Shown: positions 59,885 to 64,000 of the stretch, in pieces
Layout of the letters: the number at the start of each line of letters is the position of its first letter
Numbering within the stretch: position 1 is the stretch's first letter
Source: Staphylococcus arlettae
GTDB taxonomy: Bacteria; Bacillota; Bacilli; Staphylococcales; Staphylococcaceae
DNA length: 64,000 bases
Assembly (NCBI RefSeq): GCF_002902345.1
Contig: NZ_PPQB01000005.1
Location: 215,702-279,701, forward strand
Direction of reading: 5' to 3'
Notes under the pieces: model-generated
The model's input: the letters and a program-made list of their open reading frames with translations, nothing else
Told to the model about the DNA's origin: nothing
Database searches by the model: none
Made by a program: the position numbers and the translations under genes

Positions 59885-62083
59885 ATGCTTTATGTTGCCG
59901 TTAGTTTTTTAATAGGTATAATGTGGCTACATATTAAAAGCTTAGCGATATTTCTTTTTCTATTGTCTCTATTTATACTCTATCGAAAAAAGCAACATCT
60001 TTTTGTATATATTGTTGTACTAATAATGCCTATTATTAGTGCAACTTATTATACTTCTTATCTCCATAATAATAACCTCGAAACACAAACACTTTTAGCA
60101 CACCCAGAAATCAAACAACATGGAACTTTCATTTCCTTTAAATCACATCATAATCATAAAGTAGTTGGAACAATACAACTTAATAATCAACATTTTTCAT
60201 TTCATCATTACAATTACGGTCAACAAAAGCAGCAGAAAATAGATTTAACGCACTTCAACTGCCATATTAAAGGATATTTTCATACTAGCAAAGCTAACGA
60301 TGTAGTTGTTATAGTCAAACAAATTGACGTTAAATCATGCCATAAAGATACTACCAAACTGCCTAACATTTTTAACACGCATAAAAACTTTATTTATAAT
60401 CAAATGGAAAAGTATGGTGGAAAAGAGTATGGTCGTGTTTTAGCACTACTTTTTGGAGATGTACATTTATTATCAGTAGACCAACTTGAAGATGTTAAAA
60501 GAATAGGAATTTACCATTTGCTAGCAGTCAGTGGTTCTCATATTGTTAGCATTATAATTATCATTCAAATGACATGTACAGCGTTGCGCATACCTATACC
60601 TGTTATAAAGTGTTTATTATGTATTGCATTACCGTGCTATGCCTTTTATGTTGATTTCGTACCAAGCGCATTACGTGCAATTATATCAGCTTTATTAATT
60701 ATACTGCTGCCTCGAAAAATACTACAACATCCTATTGATATTTTAGCAACTACCTTTTTAATTGTTTTATTATTATTTCCCGCATATATTTACGATATAG
60801 GATTTCAATTCTCATTTTTAATTACATTATTTATATTACTTGGTAAGCCACTAATAGCTAAAGATTATCCATTACGTACATTTTGGCATCTTAATATTAT
60901 TACGTTTTTAGGAGCTTTTATCATTAGTGCTGTGCATTTTAATGAAATTCAATGGGTGGGGTTAATTGCCAACTTATTTTTTATTCCATTTTATACATTT
61001 CTATTATTTCCATTAGCAATAGTATGTTTTTTATTAAGTCATATTACGCATGCATTATATTTAATTAAACATATTATGCAATTGTTCTTTTGGTTACATG
61101 ATTTACTAGTAAATTTATTGTTGCCATTAAGTCATTGGCAATGGTATATTCCGAAATTAACTCATATTGAATTAGTATTTGTGTTTATTAGTGTCTTAAC
61201 AATTTTTATGTTTTATGTAATGAAATGGTATCTCAAATGTGCTATTGTCTGTTTGAGTTTGACATTAATTATAGCGCTACTCCCATTTGACCATCTAGCT
61301 AGGTTTACATTATTTGATGTTGGTAATGGAGATGCCATGCTTTTTGAAACACCACAGCATCGTACTGTAATGATTGATACCGGTGGAAAGTTGATGCCAT
61401 CAAATAAAGATTATCGTGGCAGTATAACTAAATATAAAATATTACCGGCTTTAAAACAAAGAAATATTCATCAGTTAGACTATTTAATTATTACGCATCC
61501 TCATTTAGATCATATGGGTGAATTTAAATATTTAGCCTCTATGGTAAAAATAAAATCACTTATTATCAATCCTTCTTCATATCAGTCAGTACAATATAGC
61601 AATATATTTACAATCGCTAAACTTCATAATATTTCAATTATAGATAGCACGACAATTACACATATAGATTTGGATGAATGTAGCATACAATTATTAGATG
61701 CAGCTATTATAACTTCGGATGATAAAAATGAACATTCTATTATTACGTTGATAAACTATAAACAGTATCAATTGCTCTTAATGGCAGATGCTACAATTCG
61801 CAATGAACAATTATTATTACAACGTTATAACTTAAAAAATATCGATGTATTAAAAGTTGGTCACCATGGTAGTATAACTAGTAGTAGTGGTGAATTTATA
61901 GCGTCCATAAAACCTAAAATTAGCGTTATATCGGCAAGTAAGAATAATAGATACCAATTTCCAGCATCACAAGTAGTATCAAGGCTTGCCAAGTCATCTG
62001 ACAAGATTTATAATACCGCGCAACACGGTGCAATTACTATTGTGTTTGACGCACAAATGAAAACTTCTGTGGAAAAATCATAG
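59885..62083 (+). CDS. comEC: Competence DNA channel protein ComEC
   Basis: ComEC forms the channel for single-stranded DNA import. The 732-aa protein has N-terminal membrane helices and a DUF4131/OB-like segment (about 25-170). The multi-helix Competence domain follows, with LLAVSGSHIVSI (about 214-225). A C-terminal metallo-beta-lactamase domain carries LFDVGNGDAMLF, the THPHLDHMGE zinc motif (about 538-547) and KVGHHGS. No frameshift is visible, so the uptake machinery encoded here looks intact. Confidence 0.94.
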   Translation: MLYVAVSFLIGIMWLHIKSLAIFLFLLSLFILYRKKQHLFVYIVVLIMPIISATYYTSYLHNNNLETQTLLAHPEIKQHGTFISFKSHHNHKVVGTIQLNNQHFSFHHYNYGQQKQQKIDLTHFNCHIKGYFHTSKANDVVVIVKQIDVKSCHKDTTKLPNIFNTHKNFIYNQMEKYGGKEYGRVLALLFGDVHLLSVDQLEDVKRIGIYHLLAVSGSHIVSIIIIIQMTCTALRIPIPVIKCLLCIALPCYAFYVDFVPSALRAIISALLIILLPRKILQHPIDILATTFLIVLLLFPAYIYDIGFQFSFLITLFILLGKPLIAKDYPLRTFWHLNIITFLGAFIISAVHFNEIQWVGLIANLFFIPFYTFLLFPLAIVCFLLSHITHALYLIKHIMQLFFWLHDLLVNLLLPLSHWQWYIPKLTHIELVFVFISVLTIFMFYVMKWYLKCAIVCLSLTLIIALLPFDHLARFTLFDVGNGDAMLFETPQHRTVMIDTGGKLMPSNKDYRGSITKYKILPALKQRNIHQLDYLIITHPHLDHMGEFKYLASMVKIKSLIINPSSYQSVQYSNIFTIAKLHNISIIDSTTITHIDLDECSIQLLDAAIITSDDKNEHSIITLINYKQYQLLLMADATIRNEQLLLQRYNLKNIDVLKVGHHGSITSSSGEFIASIKPKISVISASKNNRYQFPASQVVSRLAKSSDKIYNTAQHGAITIVFDAQMKTSVEKS

Positions 62084-62153
62084 TGATATATAGAGAGTCG
62101 GATATACAAATGCTATAATAAATATTGTTTGTCGTTTTGAAAGGATGCTAAGA

Positions 62154-63128
62154 ATGAGCGAAAATATTATTACAATTTATGGCGAAGTACCTGAATTGAT
62201 AGAGAAAAAAACGAATGAAATTGTAGCTGATTATTTAGAAATGCCGAAAGATGAATTCAATTTCGTGAAATTTAATTTATATGAAACGGATTTGTCGACA
62301 ATAATTGAGGAATCATTAACTTTACCGTTTCTTTCGGATAAAAAGGTAGTGTTAGTACAAAACGCGTATGTTTTTACTGGAGAAAAAGCACCTAAAGATG
62401 TTAATCATAATACAACACAACTACTTGAATTTATTGAAAAATATGACGGTGAGACGCTTATTATTTTTGAGGTTTATCATTCGAAATTGGATGAGCGAAA
62501 AAAATTAGTGAAAAAATTAAAAGAGCAGACTCAATTGAAAAAAATAGAACAAATGTCTGAAGAAGAAATAAAACAATGGATTAAACAAACGCTTAATCAA
62601 AATTACAAAGATATTAAACAAGATGCATTAAACTTATTTATTGAGCTTACTGGTGTGAATTTTAATATAGTAAAACAAGAATTAGGTAAATTAGAATTGT
62701 TTTTAGGAGATAGGCCTACAATTAATAAACAGGATGTATTACAAATTGTAAATAGAAGCTTAGAACAAAATGTGTTTTTGTTAACAGAATATATCCAACA
62801 AAACAAGAAGACTAAAGCTGTTCAGTTAGTAAAAGATCTAATTGTAATGAAAGAAGAACCTATTAAACTATTAGCCTTAATTACAAGTAATTATCGCTTA
62901 TATTATCAAAGTAAAATATTAAGTCAAAAAGGTTATAGTGGACAACAAATTGCTAAAACAATAAATGTACATCCATACCGAGTAAAACTGGCATTGAATC
63001 ATGCGCGTCAGTACAGTATCGATCAATTATTAAATATTGTAGATAGTTGTGCAGAAACAGATTATAAATTGAAATCATCATATATGGATAAGCAGTTAAT
63101 TCTAGAATTGTTTATTTTGTCATTATAA
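62154..63128 (+). CDS. holA: DNA polymerase III delta subunit
   Basis: The delta subunit opens the beta clamp within the clamp loader. ATG 62154 follows GAAAGGATG and gives 324 aa (MSENIITIYGEVPELIEKK). The AAA-like domain shows LPFLSDKKVVLVQNAYVFTG and domain III with LFIELTGVNFNIVKQELGKLELF. The C-terminal helical collar ends in KLKSSYMDKQLILELFIL. The position between comEC and rpsT is the conserved Firmicute one. Confidence 0.93.
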   Translation: MSENIITIYGEVPELIEKKTNEIVADYLEMPKDEFNFVKFNLYETDLSTIIEESLTLPFLSDKKVVLVQNAYVFTGEKAPKDVNHNTTQLLEFIEKYDGETLIIFEVYHSKLDERKKLVKKLKEQTQLKKIEQMSEEEIKQWIKQTLNQNYKDIKQDALNLFIELTGVNFNIVKQELGKLELFLGDRPTINKQDVLQIVNRSLEQNVFLLTEYIQQNKKTKAVQLVKDLIVMKEEPIKLLALITSNYRLYYQSKILSQKGYSGQQIAKTINVHPYRVKLALNHARQYSIDQLLNIVDSCAETDYKLKSSYMDKQLILELFILSL

Positions 63129-63133
63129 ATAAA

Positions 63134-63165
63134 AAAAAGTTCAAGCAAAGGCTTGAACTTTTTTA
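63134..63165. terminator. Bidirectional terminator between holA and rpsT
   Basis: AAAAAGTTCAAGC pairs with GCTTGAACTTTTT around AAAG, with A runs on one side and T runs on the other, so it serves both converging genes. Confidence 0.92.
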
Positions 63166-63417
63166 TTATTTAGCAGCTGTCATTAATGATGATTTAATAC
63201 GGTCAGCTTTGTTTGAGTGGATTAAGTTGCGTTGTGCAGCTTTATCTACTTTTTTTACAGCTAAACTTACTAATTCAGCTTTGTTATCAGCATTATTGTT
63301 GATTGCTGATTTAGCTTTTTTTACAGCTGAACGCATTTCAGTTTTTTGTGAATTATTACGATCTTCAGCAACTTGTGTAGTATTAACACGTTTGATTGCA
63401 GATTTGATGTTTGCCAT
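63166..63417 (-). CDS. rpsT: 30S ribosomal protein S20
   Basis: S20 binds 16S rRNA early in 30S assembly. ATG 63417 follows AGGAGGTG on the minus strand and gives 83 aa (MANIKSAIKRVNTTQ). An in-frame ATG three codons earlier sits too close to the ribosome site. The product is all-helical and rich in Lys, Ala and Asn as expected. The 5' leader contains a perfect 18-bp palindrome at 63448-63465. Confidence 0.97.
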   Translation of the reverse strand: MANIKSAIKRVNTTQVAEDRNNSQKTEMRSAVKKAKSAINNNADNKAELVSLAVKKVDKAAQRNLIHSNKADRIKSSLMTAAK

Positions 63418-63555
63418 GTGTGTCACCTCCTAAAAGTGATCTTCGCTATCAAAATTAATTTTGATTACAACAAAAGATATTTTATCAAATCAATGCGCTT
63501 TCTGCAATCATTTATTTAAGCTAGATTGCATGATTACTTAATTTGAAAATAATAT

Positions 63556-63584
63556 TTGGCATGTTGTCCGAATATCTTTATAAT
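63556..63584 (+). promoter_or_regulatory. Promoter of lepA
   Basis: TTGGCA (63556-63561) and TATAAT (63579-63584) are 17 bases apart, 135 bases before the lepA start codon. The gap 63418-63718 otherwise holds the rpsT leader. Confidence 0.65.
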
Positions 63585-63718
63585 GAATATGTTACAGATA
63601 AAGTCGAAAAAAGTATATAGCTTTTGATAAGTTTGCAATAATAGATTAAAAACGTTATTATATCAAAGATATGTTACATATTTACGGGCTAGAATTATGA
63701 AAGTGAGACTGATAAAAC

Positions 63719-64000
63719 ATGGATAAACAAGAACGATTGAATAGACGACAATATATACGAAACTTTTCAATTATTGCACATATAGACCATGGGAAATCTA
63801 CATTAGCTGACAGAATACTTGAAAACACTAAATCCGTGGAAACACGTGATATGCAACATCAGTTATTAGATTCTATGGATTTAGAACGAGAACGTGGAAT
63901 AACAATTAAATTAAATGCTGTACGCCTAAAATATGAGGCTAAAGACGGTGAAGTATATACATTTCATTTAATAGATACACCGGGGCATGTCGACTTTACT
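63719..64000 (+). CDS. lepA: Elongation factor 4 (LepA), 5' part only
   Basis: LepA is a translational GTPase that acts in initiation or back-translocation. The first 94 residues are present; the window ends inside the gene. The sequence starts [21 protein letters not shown]. It contains the G1 motif AHIDHGKST (about 20-28), the switch I motif ERERGITIK (about 56-64) and the beginning of the G3 motif DTPGHVDF. Order rpsT-lepA matches Firmicutes. Confidence 0.96.
   Translation, partial: MDKQERLNRRQYIRNFSIIAHIDHGKSTLADRILENTKSVETRDMQHQLLDSMDLERERGITIKLNAVRLKYEAKDGEVYTFHLIDTPGHVDFT

Noticed and set aside
63209-63433. 74-aa ORF on the plus strand antisense to rpsT
   Set aside because: It is the mirror of a certain ribosomal protein gene, has no ribosome site and codes an unlikely sequence.

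Overview
The window is a contiguous chromosomal segment of a low-GC Gram-positive bacterium, almost certainly a Staphylococcus. The evidence is a fused secDF, a bifunctional Rel, LytH, CymR, a Prp-cleaved L27 and a staphylococcal order of housekeeping operons. The saprophyticus/xylosus-type coagulase-negative group is my best guess, but sequence reading alone cannot fix the species. No rRNA, tRNA, prophage, insertion sequence or CRISPR array was seen.

Layout: 1-4240 is a loosely packed accessory stretch of small membrane proteins and a stand-alone ketoacyl-ACP synthase III. 4238-12664 carries mreCD, rplU-prp-rpmA (with an L21 leader), obg-pheB-ruvAB and queA-tgt-yajC. 12899-25419 holds secDF, recJ-apt, rel-dtd-lytH and hisS-aspS (with a hisS T-box). 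25476-28834 holds 6S RNA, tcdA, a pair of dispersed repeats, rarA and cymR. 28857-32264 is an accessory wedge: a sigma-B-type promoter, csbD, a small amphipathic protein, a luciferase-like monooxygenase and an ABC-F protein with an elaborate leader. 32326-41976 returns to core genes: iscS-mnmA, a TPR protein, recD2, alaS (with T-box) and the UPF0297/ruvX/UPF0473 trio. 42585-46551 is the tRNA wobble-uridine hydroxylation/methylation cluster trmR-trhP1-trhP2 followed by udk and greA. 46866-52409 is a tightly coupled operon pxpB-pxpC-accB-accC-pxpA plus a NRAMP-like transporter. 52978-63128 is mtnN, the yqeG-yqeH-aroE-yhbY-nadD-yqeK-rsfS-yqeM operon, comEA-comEB-comEC and holA. The window ends with rpsT (minus strand) and the 5' end of lepA.

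How the genes work together: most encode translation, ribosome assembly, tRNA modification, recombination and envelope functions. RNA-level control is unusually visible: two T-boxes, an L21 leader, 6S RNA, a translational attenuator-like leader before the ABC-F gene, a hairpin that buries the comEA ribosome binding site, and a terminator-bearing leader before trmR.

The most interesting points are these. (1) The pxp/acc operon contains, as separate proteins, all the parts of a urea-carboxylase-like biotin enzyme, together with a lactam hydrolase subunit and a NRAMP-fold transporter that lacks the canonical metal site. (2) The ABC-F gene has a 26-codon leader ORF and two mutually exclusive helices. 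(3) A near-perfect 18-bp hairpin sequesters the comEA Shine-Dalgarno. (4) Four copies of an intergenic repeat with TTGGCAGT/ACTGCCAA ends are present.
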